Shown piece after piece: positions 26,470 through 35,322 of a stretch of DNA of 58,458 bases (positions within the stretch are counted from its first letter, which is position 1; each line of letters begins with the position of its first letter). Made by a program: the position numbers and the translations under genes. The notes under the pieces are model-generated. The model searched no databases. It saw only the letters and a program-made list of their open reading frames with translations, and was not told the DNA's origin. The DNA comes from Planctomycetales bacterium (GTDB lineage: Bacteria; Planctomycetota; Planctomycetia; Planctomycetales; Planctomycetaceae). The stretch lies in the NCBI GenBank assembly GCA_026400835.1, contig JAPLOA010000005.1, positions 1 to 58,458 of the forward strand, read 5' to 3'.

Positions 26470-27005
26470 TCGCGCTGTTTCAGGGAGTTCTTCGACGTGT
26501 TCGTCAGGTCTGGTTGCAGTTTCGGGGCCTCCGATGTCATGGCCGCTGCTGGTTGCAGTCCGTTGAGATCCCGCGCAACCATGCAGACATTGAACTGCAA
26601 GCAGGTGTGGCCTTGGATTGTGGTGTGATCCTGCTGTCGACCGGCACAGCCACAAGTTCGCCCCGAATTCATATTGGCAGCGGCACTTACATTAACCGAC
26701 ATACGATGATTGATGCGTCCGAGCGAATCGAAATCGGGGCTCACTGTATGATTGGGCCATTCTGTTACATCACCGACCATGATCATGGCACGAAACTGGG
26801 GCTTCCCATCGCTGAACAGCCTCTGTTCGGTTCTGCCGTCATTATTGAAGATGGTTGCTGGATCGGAGCCCATGTGACGATCCTCAAAGGTGTCCGCATC
26901 GGTGCCGGGGCGATTGTCGGAGCCGGTGCTGTGGTGAATCGTGATGTCGCCCGGAACTCGATCGTCGTCGGTGTTCCGGCCAGGGAGATCGGTCTCCGAA
27001 GTTGA
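26463..27005 (+). CDS. Left-handed beta-helix acetyltransferase
   Basis: A 180-residue hexapeptide-repeat acyltransferase. From about residue 60 the protein is built of hexapeptide turns: IHIGSGTYINRHTMIDAS, IEIGAHCMIGPFCYITDHDH (the histidine-rich loop with the likely catalytic histidine), VIIEDGCWIGAHVTILKGV and VRIGAGAIVGAGAVVNRDV, ending in VVGVPAREIG as in WcaF/MaT-type enzymes. It probably O-acetylates a sugar or a nucleotide sugar. The ATG at 26463 overlaps the GT2 stop by 7 bp and was preferred to in-frame starts inside the upstream gene. Confidence 0.9.
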   Translation: MLIALFQGVLRRVRQVWLQFRGLRCHGRCWLQSVEIPRNHADIELQAGVALDCGVILLSTGTATSSPRIHIGSGTYINRHTMIDASERIEIGAHCMIGPFCYITDHDHGTKLGLPIAEQPLFGSAVIIEDGCWIGAHVTILKGVRIGAGAIVGAGAVVNRDVARNSIVVGVPAREIGLRS

Positions 27006-27071
27006 ATTCGCTGTAGAGAAATCTTTAATGCCAGTCAGCCTTGAGTCTCACACAAAACTTCCCCAAACCAT

Positions 27072-27971
27072 ATGACCGAATCCGTTGATGTATCAGTGGT
27101 CATTCCCACCTTCCGACGTCATGAATCCTTGCGCACGACACTTCAAGCGGTTGGAGTATGTGACCCCGCGCCTCAAGAAATACTCGTTCATATTGACTTT
27201 GGAGATAACGACACGGAACTATTTCTGCGGCGTGAGTTTCCTGCGGTTCGCGTGCTAAGATCAGACCGAACGCTCGGTCCCGGCGGAGCGCGGAACCGTT
27301 TGATCGCTGCGGCGGAGTTTGAATGCGTCGTAAGTCTTGATGATGACTCTTGGCCAACGAACAGCAATTTCTTCGCCTTGGCGAAGCAAACATTGGCGGA
27401 CCATCCCAACGCTGGAGTGGTTGCGTGTGATATTCACGAAAAGTCTGATCCTAAACTAGTTTCCCATCAGAGCAACCCCTTAGCGCGAGAATGCCAAGAG
27501 GCGTTTGAAGTGCAATCCTTTGTGGGCTGCGGTACCATCCTTCGGAAGAACGCATTCCTCAAGACGAAAGGTTACCTACCATTGAGGTTCGCATATGGCA
27601 TGGAAGAGCTGGATGTCTCCCTTCAGTTATTGGATTTAGGGTACGACATTCTGAAACGATTCGATCTGCAAGTCTATCACGACTGCGATCGAGATCAGCA
27701 TCATGCTGATCCGAGAATCAATGCCGCACAGATTCGAAACACAGCACTTTTGGCCTTTCTAAGATATCCTGTCAGGTATTTTCCATTAGGAGTTCTTCAG
27801 ACGGCGAACCGCGTGCTTTTTGCGGTCCGGAAAGGCAGGTGGGCTGGGATCGCTGCGGGCGTATTTTCGACTTCAACAATCCTGGGATACTTCCACCTTA
27901 GAGCTGCAGTGTCGGTGCATACCCTCAGCCGGTTTCGCAGGCTGGCTCTTGGGACAAAGCGTAACGCTTGA
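27072..27971 (+). CDS. Glycosyltransferase family 2 protein
   Basis: A 299-residue GT-A enzyme: VSVVIPTFRRHESLRTTL, then DFGDNDTE in place of the usual DDGSTD block, LGPGGARNRLIAAAEFE, and VVSLDDDSW with the metal site. GCGTILRKNAFLKTKGYLP and YGMEELDVSLQLLDLGY are the acceptor-side blocks. The C-terminal 60 residues are amphipathic. Remnants of a related gene follow immediately (27972-28224), suggesting that a second GT2 gene of this type once stood here. Confidence 0.85.
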   Translation: MTESVDVSVVIPTFRRHESLRTTLQAVGVCDPAPQEILVHIDFGDNDTELFLRREFPAVRVLRSDRTLGPGGARNRLIAAAEFECVVSLDDDSWPTNSNFFALAKQTLADHPNAGVVACDIHEKSDPKLVSHQSNPLARECQEAFEVQSFVGCGTILRKNAFLKTKGYLPLRFAYGMEELDVSLQLLDLGYDILKRFDLQVYHDCDRDQHHADPRINAAQIRNTALLAFLRYPVRYFPLGVLQTANRVLFAVRKGRWAGIAAGVFSTSTILGYFHLRAAVSVHTLSRFRRLALGTKRNA

Positions 27972-28224
27972 TGCCCGATCCGTCATAAATCTGGGAGACC
28001 GAATGCTGCATCGGAACGGCACACGCCATTCGTCGCGACGTGTTCCTCAAGCTGGGTGGGTACCGCGAGTTTTTATTTTATCAGGGACAGGATTGCTCAT
28101 GGGCTACCGCGATGCGTTTCGCTACCGATCGCATCGCCGAGCGGTCTCGGTGAAGACATATCTGACCTTTCGTCGTCTACGGAAGACAAAGGCGATTCCG
28201 CTCAGAGAGCTGGAGACACGGTGA
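27972..28224 (+). pseudogene. Remnant of a GT2 glycosyltransferase
   Basis: One frame reads C-I-G-T-A-H-A-I-R-R followed by DVFLKLGGYREFLFYQGQD (from about 28008), the typical acceptor-side segment of a GT2 enzyme. The next part reads in another frame as GYRDAFRYRSHRRAVSVKTY then LTFRRLRKTKAIPL, a plausible C-terminus of the same protein. The N-terminal domain is missing and the two pieces are joined out of frame with material deleted between them. I read this as a decayed gene. Confidence 0.55.
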
Positions 28225-28455
28225 TTGGTGTGAGTTTTCCGAGGAACAACCGTGGGATCGCTCTCGCCCGATGATATCGGGCAGCATTCAGGAGTTGCCA
28301 GTGGTTCATGCGCAGTTGAGACAACTGCTCTACAATGGAGAACGATTGTCCCAATCGTTCACAAGCCGCAAGAACGACCCCTCACCTTGTCCCTCTCCCC
28401 TGATGCAGGGGAGAGGGGATTGATCTTGGTTTCTTCCCCACTGATGCAGTTTCGT

Positions 28456-28535
28456 AGGCCGGACAGAGCGCCAGCGAGTTCCGGCAATTCCGCACCCATT
28501 GATTAAGCCGGAACTCGCTTCGCTTGGTCCGGCCT
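28456..28535. repeat. Palindromic repeat (AGGCCGGAC...GTCCGGCCT)
   Basis: AGGCCGGACAGAGCGCCAGC plus GAGTTCCGGC forms a left arm of 30 bases that is nearly complementary to the right arm starting GCCGGAACTCGCTTCGC. Mispairs occur only in the middle of the stem. The look is that of dispersed REP-like elements; no second copy is in this window. Confidence 0.75.
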
Positions 28536-28594
28536 GCATCTACCTGCCGACCGGCAAAGGGCGTGAGTGAGCGGCGGTATCAGGGGATTGACAT

Positions 28595-28604
28595 CCCCCC
28601 CCCC
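28595..28604. repeat. Poly-C tract (10 C)
   Basis: A run of ten C, 55 bp before the ATG of the first Wzy-like gene. The position would suit a length-variable promoter or leader element, but nothing in the sequence proves variation. Confidence 0.75.
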
Positions 28605-28658
28605 GCTCGCCGGAAGAGTGTTTTGAACCCGCGAGAAGAATAAGAAAAGTCAGTTCAC

Positions 28659-30032
28659 ATGGATGGATCTGTTGGTGTTTCCGCTCTTCCTGCGTTTTCG
28701 CTGCTGATGGTGGTAATTGGGATCATTGCCATCCACTGTCAGCGGGATATCCGGCAGCTTGTTTCCGCGAGGAACGTATTCCTGCTGACGATCATGGCGT
28801 GGTTTCTGCTGGAGGCGTGCCTGTTGCCGGATGCGGTCCTGAAGTATTCTCAGGGTGCGCACTTAATGGGGCTCCTGTCCGTCTTTCTGTGTATTGGCAG
28901 TTTTCTTGCGGCCTACCATTCCACAAAGGGCGGGCTCTTTGACTCGACCTTCAAGCGACTCGTAAGCATCGAGAGTCCGCGGCTGATCTGGGGCGTCTTT
29001 CTCTTTGCCGTCTTCGTGGGCTTCCTGCCACTTATGGTGATCGCAAAGGGGAATGTCCTGCTGATTCTCGAAGATGCGTTTATGTCTCGTGGCCGATGGT
29101 CGAGTATCTTTCAAAGAGGACGCTTTGGTGGCGTTCGTGACGCGTTTTTGGAATTGCAACTATTCCTGCGAGCGGCTCTGCCCTTGGCTGCAGCCATCAT
29201 GGTTCAGAAGAAGCAAGGGCACTTCAGGAAACTTGTTGTGGTGTTGTTCCTGACTTATATGAGTTTCCGAGCAATCAATGATGGCACCCGATCCAAAGTG
29301 ATTGAGGTATTTCTACCCCTCGCCGCCGCGATCTACTGGCGTTTTAGTCCTTCCCTGAAGCAAAAGGCGCTTTTGTTTGGACTTCCAACACTTATGATTT
29401 TGGGTTTCCTCTGGTCGGCCGCCAGCGTCATTGGCCGAAATGAAGGTCGGCTGGATTGGGAAGGGGCATTGGAGGCGGACTACGTCGGTTTCGAAATGTT
29501 CCGCGAGTTGCTTTATTTGCAGAAAGTGATCCCGGACAAATCGCCTTATCAATTTGGGCACACGTATCTCGTGCAAGTTGTAAACCCGATTCCCAGATTT
29601 CTTTGGCCAGGTAAGCCGTCTGGCGATGCCGGATTGCTGATGGCAGAACTCCAGGACACGGTCGCTCAAGGCGCTGACTTGACCGTTTCGCCCGGGCTTA
29701 TTGGTGAGATGTACTGGAATGGCGGGCTCCCCGGGATCCTGTTTGTAAGTGTCTTCCTGGGGTATGTTGCAAAGTCCTGGGACAGAGCAAGGCCATTGGC
29801 ACAGCAGTCGATTCTGGCCTTTACCGTTTTTGCAGCAGGCTTAGCAATTATCTTTGTAAGTGGCCGGTCGATCAACATGAGCACGGCCTATGGAATGCTC
29901 GGGCTTTATGTCATCCTGATCCTTTTCTCTCGCAAGGGACGGCGCGTTGTTCCCGTTGCCCGCGGTTCGGTGATTCCAACGCCTGGTGCGGACAGGAATG
30001 CCCCTGAACTTCGATTGCCAGGCTCACGATGA
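28659..30032 (+). CDS. Wzy-like O-antigen/polysaccharide polymerase
   Basis: A 457-residue membrane protein with about ten to twelve hydrophobic segments. It has the features of oligosaccharide repeat-unit polymerases: QLVSARNVFLLT in the first membrane region, a large periplasmic loop with YVGFEMFRELLYL, then VVNPIPRFLWPGKP and PGLIGEMYWNGGLPGI, which are recurrent in planctomycete and exopolysaccharide Wzy-type proteins. It would join lipid-linked repeat units at the outer face of the inner membrane. The next gene is a clear paralogue with all these blocks. No catalytic residues are proven for this branch; an arginine pair in the loops is expected. Confidence 0.75.
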   Translation: MDGSVGVSALPAFSLLMVVIGIIAIHCQRDIRQLVSARNVFLLTIMAWFLLEACLLPDAVLKYSQGAHLMGLLSVFLCIGSFLAAYHSTKGGLFDSTFKRLVSIESPRLIWGVFLFAVFVGFLPLMVIAKGNVLLILEDAFMSRGRWSSIFQRGRFGGVRDAFLELQLFLRAALPLAAAIMVQKKQGHFRKLVVVLFLTYMSFRAINDGTRSKVIEVFLPLAAAIYWRFSPSLKQKALLFGLPTLMILGFLWSAASVIGRNEGRLDWEGALEADYVGFEMFRELLYLQKVIPDKSPYQFGHTYLVQVVNPIPRFLWPGKPSGDAGLLMAELQDTVAQGADLTVSPGLIGEMYWNGGLPGILFVSVFLGYVAKSWDRARPLAQQSILAFTVFAAGLAIIFVSGRSINMSTAYGMLGLYVILILFSRKGRRVVPVARGSVIPTPGADRNAPELRLPGSR

Positions 30033-30297
30033 CAACGCGAACGCGCTTCCGGGGATGTTTATTTTCGATCGTGACAGATCTGTGTTCAGATAAGGGCTGC
30101 TTTTTCTACTATTCTGTTGGCCGTTACTGGCACTAACAGAAGTGGGACATGCACCCTTGGTATTCGCTTCTTCACTGATTCCCCGTTCTATGCGGAAGCC
30201 CGTCCCGATTCTGTTTGCCGTTCTTCGTTCCCGTGGAGAAAACGGAGGCTGATACGCCTCAAATCTCACTGTCCGCCACTTATGCAAAGATCTGTCT
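30033..30297. other. Spacer between the Wzy paralogues, no gene seen
   Basis: This 265-bp spacer holds no recognisable gene, terminator or repeat. The upstream paralogue's stop and the TTG-initiated start of the second gene define it. No duplicated non-coding sequence was noticed, so the gene duplication is old or the spacer has been replaced. Confidence 0.5.
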
Positions 30298-31590
30298 TTG
30301 ACTGCTTCCATCGTTGCGTGTTTCTTCTTAGCAGGTGTGTTGGGTCTTGTCGCCTTCGACTGCCGACGAGAAGTTCTCCAGCTTGTTTCGGCGCGCAATG
30401 TCTTCCTGCTGACGATGTGCTTTTGGTATCTGGCGGAGACCATACTGCAGCCGTCAGCCATTCACGAATACAGCCAAACGGAGGCGATATCAGCTCTGGC
30501 CTGCGTGCTCTTGTGCCTTGTCACTTTTGGGCTTGCCTATCAAAGACTGTACCTGAGTCGGCGAGAGGGCAATCATTCCGCTTTGCCGGAGCTTAATCAG
30601 CCCCAATTCCTCTGGCATGCGTTCTGGGTTACCGCATTGATCGGATTTGTGCCTTTGCTGGTGCTCAGCCGTGGCAATATCTGGACAATTTTCGAAGATG
30701 CGTTCTATCCGAAGCCTCGCTGGTCGAGCCTGTTTCAGAGAGGACGTTACGGCGATGGACGCGATGCTCTGCTGGAGATGCAGATGTTTCTTCGCGCGGC
30801 GACTCCACTGGCGGCAGCGATCGTTTTAGGCCACGGTCACAAAGCATGGCAGAGAAGTCTGGCTGGCCTGCTCCTGATTTATATGGTTGCACGGGGACTT
30901 CATGATGGTTCGCGCTTCAGACTGGTCGAAGCTGTTGTTCCGATAGCAGCCGCCTTCTTTTGGCGGGTACCGTTTCGATGGAAGCGGCCTGCGTTATTGC
31001 TGGCTCTTCCGGTGGTGTTCACGGTCAGTTTGGTATGGGCTGCCGCAGCGGTTCGCGGGCGAGATGAAGGCCGCTTCGCCTGGCGTGATGCTTTTTCAGT
31101 GCAGTACGTCGGTTTTGAAATGTTCCGGGAGTTGCTGTTTCTGCGGCGAACCGTGCCCAACACAAGTCCATGGCAGTGGGGCTACACTTATTACGTTCAG
31201 GCGATTAATCCCATTCCGCGATTCCTGTGGACGTCGAAACCTATTGAAGATGCCGGGCTGCAACTGGCAGTGCTCCAAAAGGCTGTCGTCGATGGTGAGC
31301 CGAAACTGACGATAGCCCCCGGTCTGATTGGTGAGATGTACTGGAACTTTGGCATACCGGGCATTGCCATCCTGTCTGCGTTGCTGGGAATGATACTGCG
31401 ATGGTGGGATGCGGTGGGAATTCAGGCCCGGCAGTCATTGCCGCTCTATACCGTGTTTGCATCGGGACTCTATGTCGTCTTTGCTACCGGTCGTTCCGTA
31501 AACCTGTCGACAGCTTATGGCTTGCTGTCACTCTACGCCACGGTCAAAGTCCTGTGTTGGTGGAAGGCACGCGAAGCCACTGGTTCCTGA
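30298..31590 (+). CDS. Wzy-like polymerase, second copy
   Basis: A 430-residue paralogue of the protein at 28659. Matched blocks are QLVSARNVFLLT, GNIWTIFEDAF (against GNVLLILEDAF), RWSSLFQRGRYG, YVGFEMFRELLFL, INPIPRFLWTSKP and PGLIGEMYWNFGIPGI. Differences are spread over the membrane segments, which suggests two functional enzymes rather than one decaying copy. It has a TTG start at 30298; no in-frame ATG gives a full first membrane segment. It could polymerise a second repeat unit, control another linkage, or act as a ligase. Confidence 0.75.
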   Translation: MTASIVACFFLAGVLGLVAFDCRREVLQLVSARNVFLLTMCFWYLAETILQPSAIHEYSQTEAISALACVLLCLVTFGLAYQRLYLSRREGNHSALPELNQPQFLWHAFWVTALIGFVPLLVLSRGNIWTIFEDAFYPKPRWSSLFQRGRYGDGRDALLEMQMFLRAATPLAAAIVLGHGHKAWQRSLAGLLLIYMVARGLHDGSRFRLVEAVVPIAAAFFWRVPFRWKRPALLLALPVVFTVSLVWAAAAVRGRDEGRFAWRDAFSVQYVGFEMFRELLFLRRTVPNTSPWQWGYTYYVQAINPIPRFLWTSKPIEDAGLQLAVLQKAVVDGEPKLTIAPGLIGEMYWNFGIPGIAILSALLGMILRWWDAVGIQARQSLPLYTVFASGLYVVFATGRSVNLSTAYGLLSLYATVKVLCWWKAREATGS

Positions 31591-31604
31591 AAGCCCGGTT
31601 TGCC

Positions 31605-31685
31605 GCTCAGAAAAGGGGTCAGGAACGAATAGTGCGCAGCACCCTCCGGGCCATTTGGCTATTGGTTCCTGACCCCTTTTCTGAG
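31605..31685. repeat. Large palindrome copy 2 of 5
   Basis: It has the same arms as copy 1 (one changed base, GAACGAATAG for GAACCAATAG), but the centre is in the reverse orientation, reading TGCGCAGCACCCTCCGGG. The element therefore lies inverted relative to the other four copies. It stands between the second Wzy gene and the DUF1549 gene. Confidence 0.95.
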
Positions 31686-31722
31686 GCGTGACGAAGCACT
31701 AGTCGCGTTCACGCAAAGGAAT

Positions 31723-33840
31723 GTGTTGTTGAGCGTTTGCCTGATCTTTGTTCGGTCGTGCTTAATGTGTCTCGTCCTCCTCGGTGCCTCCAATCCTGCG
31801 ATGGGCGGCAACAAGGAGAGCCTGCCTGCGCTCAGTCTCCCGGATGCATCGAAATGTGATGATCTCACGTATCTCAGGCGTGTCTGGGTTGTGCTTGCCG
31901 GCAGGACAGCCCCCGCCGCCGAAGTTGTGCAGGTGCTGAATCAGCAGCAACCTCTGGATCGCCATAGTCTGGTAGATCGGCTGCTGAATTCGCCTCAGTA
32001 CGCGGAGACATGGGGGCGCTGGCTCACCTATTTGACAGGATGCGATGACGAGCTGCTTTCGCCTGGTGGATTTGCGATGCAGGTTCCACGCGAACGTCTG
32101 TTCTGGCTGTGGCAAAAGTGGCTGCAGGATCAGGTTGCTGAAGATACTGGATATGACCAGATCATCCGGGACCTGATAGTCTCGGACAGTCGAGCCCCTT
32201 CCGAAACGTTGAGTACGTACACAGCTCGATACAGCAAATATGCCGGAGCGATGCGAAATGGTTATGGGGGCTGGGAAGATTTTAAAAAGGGGCCCAATGA
32301 TCTCTTTTGGAAGACCTATCGCACGCCGTCTGACAATGCGGAATTGATCTGTAGAAACCTGCTGGGGTTCCGCATGGAGTGCGCTCGTTGTCATGATCAC
32401 CCGCTGGCTGCCTGGACAATGGACGACCACAAAGGGCTGTCTGCGATCTTTCAGCGGGTGGTATATGCCGAACTGCCGGTGACCCGTGAAGAGAAACGAC
32501 GTCTCTTTGTTGGGTTTAGCCTTGCAGGGGTCGCCACAGAACTTTCGTTGATTGGTCTTGCCCTGGTGATGCGGCACCGCCGTTACACTTTGCTTGCAAC
32601 GCTGGCGACCATAGTCGCCAGTCTGACCGCAGCAGTTGCTTCCTACGCAGTCTTTAACCATCTCCATTTGCTGACCGATGTGACGCGTTGGGAGTCCGGC
32701 AGACTGATACTTGAGTTGCCGAGATACTCGCAAACACTGACATGGATTGTCACGGGGATCCTGAGCCTGACAGGGATCGCGTTACTGATTGGTCAGTCCA
32801 TTCAGTTTCGCAGGTCTACCCAAATGCGACCGATCGTGCTGTCGTTCCTGACGGGTATCGTGGGCGCAGTATTGCTGATGGTGTCGATGGATCTCGGCTT
32901 TGCTGCAATTCGCCCGCAGCAGGCGGCTGAAGGCTCTTTGACGTCAGTTGTGATTCGCAATATTCGATCCAGGTTACTAACGGACGCTCAACCGGCGGTT
33001 CGTGAGGTGTATGACGATACGAATGGAAACTATCATTACCTGGGGGCTCCGCGTTTACTGGATGGGACACGCCTGCCGGATTCTGCCGACGATCATCCCC
33101 GGGAACAGTTTGCGGACTGGTTGCTGACGGGATCCGATCATCAATTGGCACGCAGTCTGGTCAACCGCGCGCTGTTTCGAGTCCTGAACTCAGCCTGCGC
33201 ATTGCCAGTCGACGATTTTCGTCCAGGTATTCAACTGCAGGAACCAGAGCTGCTGGAGCAGATGACATCAGGTTTTGTTCAGCAGGGATATTCAATTAAA
33301 TGGTTGCTGAGAGAATTGGTCCTGTCCGATCGTTTTCAGGTTGTCTCTGGTGAAGTGTCTAACAGTGTTGTGTTCAGATCTCGACACCTGACGGGGGAAG
33401 AGATTCTGGCCTCGTGCAATCAGCTTCACCGGACTGTGCAGTTGGCTCTGGCCGACCGCTGGACTCCAACGCCCGGCAATCCCTATTCATGCGGTTCGTT
33501 TGAGCCGAACTATGGAACCGTGGCCGACCAGTTGGTGTCTGCTTCGCTTCTGCAGAAGCACGACTCCAATTTGCCTTTTCAGGCAGTTTCTGTCTTGCTG
33601 GTGGGGCCTGACGTTCTGGACTATGCCACGCGACTTTCCGCCGCGCTGTGTCAAGATCGTGAGCGAATGCCGCCGAGCTTTAACGATGTTTGCCTGGGCC
33701 TGTGGGGCAGGCCCTGCACGACGTCGGAAGCAGATCTGCTTATGGCAGAAGAGTCCGATCATTCAGCGGGAGACGGTGAAGGCTTGGCGACTGCGATCTG
33801 GGTGGCGATGAACTGTTCTGATTTCCTGACACTGGATTAA
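31723..33840 (+). CDS. DUF1549/DUF1553 protein with inserted membrane domain
   Basis: A 705-residue protein with a GTG start and an N-terminal hydrophobic signal (residues 4-27). Residues 45-240 match DUF1549 (LLNSPQYAETWGRWLTYL) and include CARCH at 220-224, a C-x-x-C-H haem-type motif normal for the family. From about 470 it matches DUF1553 (REQFADWLLTG, ARSLVNRALFRVLN, SGFVQQGYSIKWLLREL). Between them, about residues 261-393, are four predicted membrane helices, an insertion I do not know from usual members, which are soluble exported proteins. It pairs with the DUF1501 gene downstream as is usual in planctomycetes. The function of this pair is unknown. Confidence 0.8.
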   Translation: MLLSVCLIFVRSCLMCLVLLGASNPAMGGNKESLPALSLPDASKCDDLTYLRRVWVVLAGRTAPAAEVVQVLNQQQPLDRHSLVDRLLNSPQYAETWGRWLTYLTGCDDELLSPGGFAMQVPRERLFWLWQKWLQDQVAEDTGYDQIIRDLIVSDSRAPSETLSTYTARYSKYAGAMRNGYGGWEDFKKGPNDLFWKTYRTPSDNAELICRNLLGFRMECARCHDHPLAAWTMDDHKGLSAIFQRVVYAELPVTREEKRRLFVGFSLAGVATELSLIGLALVMRHRRYTLLATLATIVASLTAAVASYAVFNHLHLLTDVTRWESGRLILELPRYSQTLTWIVTGILSLTGIALLIGQSIQFRRSTQMRPIVLSFLTGIVGAVLLMVSMDLGFAAIRPQQAAEGSLTSVVIRNIRSRLLTDAQPAVREVYDDTNGNYHYLGAPRLLDGTRLPDSADDHPREQFADWLLTGSDHQLARSLVNRALFRVLNSACALPVDDFRPGIQLQEPELLEQMTSGFVQQGYSIKWLLRELVLSDRFQVVSGEVSNSVVFRSRHLTGEEILASCNQLHRTVQLALADRWTPTPGNPYSCGSFEPNYGTVADQLVSASLLQKHDSNLPFQAVSVLLVGPDVLDYATRLSAALCQDRERMPPSFNDVCLGLWGRPCTTSEADLLMAEESDHSAGDGEGLATAIWVAMNCSDFLTLD

Positions 33841-33963
33841 CTGGGTTCTGAAAGCTCGTGATTCATTGTTTGGCTCACGCCTTTGTCGGCTGGTGCCGCG
33901 AGTAGTTTGTTGACGTGTTCCGCGGTTAAGCTGATGTTGGGTTGATGTGGTGGGTAGAATTCT

Positions 33964-35241
33964 ATGATGAGCGGCACAATCGAAAAGCTGAACGAGACAC
34001 GACGAGGGTTGATGCAGCAAGCGTTCATTTCCCTGGGGATGAGTGTGTCGTCACTGCGGATCGATTCCACTCGACGTTGTGAGGCCGGGGTATCCGAAGC
34101 GCTCATGCCTGGGGCGAATAGTGTGATCTGTTTCTTTCTGGACGGCGGGCTCACACATCTGGATTCTTTTGATCCTAAACCGTTAGCTCCACGCGAGATA
34201 CGGGGTGAATTTTCAGCCATAGCGACGAGTGTTCCGGGGTTGCAGTTTTCAGAAAACTGGCCGCAGATGTCACGCTGGGCGAATCAGTTGACCGTGTTGC
34301 GTTCCGTAAGTCATCGTCATATGGAGCATGGTAATGCGACCCGGTGCATGCATGCGATGAAGGAAGCTGTGGATCAGCGAACGCCGGCCCTGGGAGCGGT
34401 TTTGGAATGGCAGTTGAAGAGCGAGTTGCCGCAGTATGTCAGCATTCCGTCTTTGCGTGATTACAGCGGTGCATTGGGCGCGGAGTATCAGTCGTATGCA
34501 GTTCTGGGTCCCGTGGGGCAATCTCTAAAGAATGACGCCGTCGCTTCAGGTGGCTTTCGCCATCGATTGAACCTTCTGGATAAGCTGCGGTTATTGCAGC
34601 AGAAAAGTCCTGAGACAGGCGACTCTGTTTCTCTGGTGAACCAGCAGCGAAAAGTGCGTGCCGTGCTGGAATCCGAGGCTTTTCAGCGAATAGTTCAAGT
34701 GGACAGCTCTGACCATCAGGACCGAGAGCTTTTTGGTAACAGCGAAACGGCAAAGATGGCCGTGATGGCGAGAAACGCTAACAGGGAAGGCGTTCGGTTT
34801 GTCGTTGTCAATCTGCCCGGGTGGGACATGCATGGAAACCTGATTGATTCGTCCCGGCGCATGATGCCCGACGTGGATCGTGCGGTGTCCGGCATCCTGG
34901 AGGACCTGAAAAACTCCGGTCGACTGGAAACAACCCTTGTCTTAATCATGTCGGAGTTTGGTCGGTCGCCTGAAATGGATACCTCAGGGCCTACACCCGG
35001 CAGGCACCACTGGCCTCGTGCGATGAGTCTGATTGTTTCTGGTGGACCGGTCCCCAAAGGACAGGTCATTGGAGATACTGGCGCATATGGTCATGAAAGT
35101 GAGATCATTCGGCATAAGCCCGACGATTTATCCGCCACACTCTACAAATGGTTGGGATTGGATCGAGATATTTTCTTACCCGGTGAGGGTGCTCTCCTTA
35201 ATACTGCGGGATCAGTCATTTCTGAACTTGGTCTATCGTGA
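33964..35241 (+). CDS. DUF1501 protein, Tat-like exported
   Basis: A 425-residue member of DUF1501, a sulfatase/phosphatase-like fold. The N-terminus carries TRRGLMQQAFISLGM, an imperfect twin-arginine signal. Domain blocks are SVICFFLDGGLTHLDSFD, VLRSVSHRHMEHGNATRCMH, GWDMHGNLI, IMSEFGRSPEMD and GRHHWPRAMSLIVSGGP. Histidines and aspartates in these blocks are the presumed metal ligands. It is the normal partner of the DUF1549 gene upstream. Its presence inside a glycan cluster suggests action on an exported polymer, but this is inference. A heptamer array begins shortly after the stop. Confidence 0.85.
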   Translation: MMSGTIEKLNETRRGLMQQAFISLGMSVSSLRIDSTRRCEAGVSEALMPGANSVICFFLDGGLTHLDSFDPKPLAPREIRGEFSAIATSVPGLQFSENWPQMSRWANQLTVLRSVSHRHMEHGNATRCMHAMKEAVDQRTPALGAVLEWQLKSELPQYVSIPSLRDYSGALGAEYQSYAVLGPVGQSLKNDAVASGGFRHRLNLLDKLRLLQQKSPETGDSVSLVNQQRKVRAVLESEAFQRIVQVDSSDHQDRELFGNSETAKMAVMARNANREGVRFVVVNLPGWDMHGNLIDSSRRMMPDVDRAVSGILEDLKNSGRLETTLVLIMSEFGRSPEMDTSGPTPGRHHWPRAMSLIVSGGPVPKGQVIGDTGAYGHESEIIRHKPDDLSATLYKWLGLDRDIFLPGEGALLNTAGSVISELGLS

Positions 35242-35254
35242 ATCCGCATCGCCA

Positions 35255-35322
35255 CCCACTGACTCTCAGCCCTTCGCCCTTCGCCCACTGACCACAGCCC
35301 ACTGACCAATGACCAATGACCA
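35255..35322. repeat. Heptamer array upstream of GT4 gene
   Basis: CGCCCTT units turn into CCCACTGA and CCAATGA units. Only the TGACCAA half is present, pointing at the next gene, and the last CCAATGA unit supplies its ATG at 35316. Confidence 0.85.

Larger units (their letters stand above)
28225..28658. other. Intergenic region with hairpins, 434 bp
   Basis: No gene is recognised. It contains small hairpins (GCCCGATGATATCGGGC near 28267, GAACGATT/AATCGTTC near 28340, CCCCTCTCC-type near 28390-28420), the longer palindrome at 28456-28535, and a run of ten C at 28595. The promoter of the following polymerase gene probably lies here, but I cannot place it. Confidence 0.6.

Noticed and set aside
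31605-31685. Inversion of the centre of one palindrome as sign of a switch
   Set aside because: Because the arms are symmetrical, simple insertion of the element in the other orientation gives the same result.
33837-34220. - strand frame overlapping the start of the DUF1501 gene
   Set aside because: Its readable part lies in the spacer and has no family I recognise; the rest is antisense to DUF1501.
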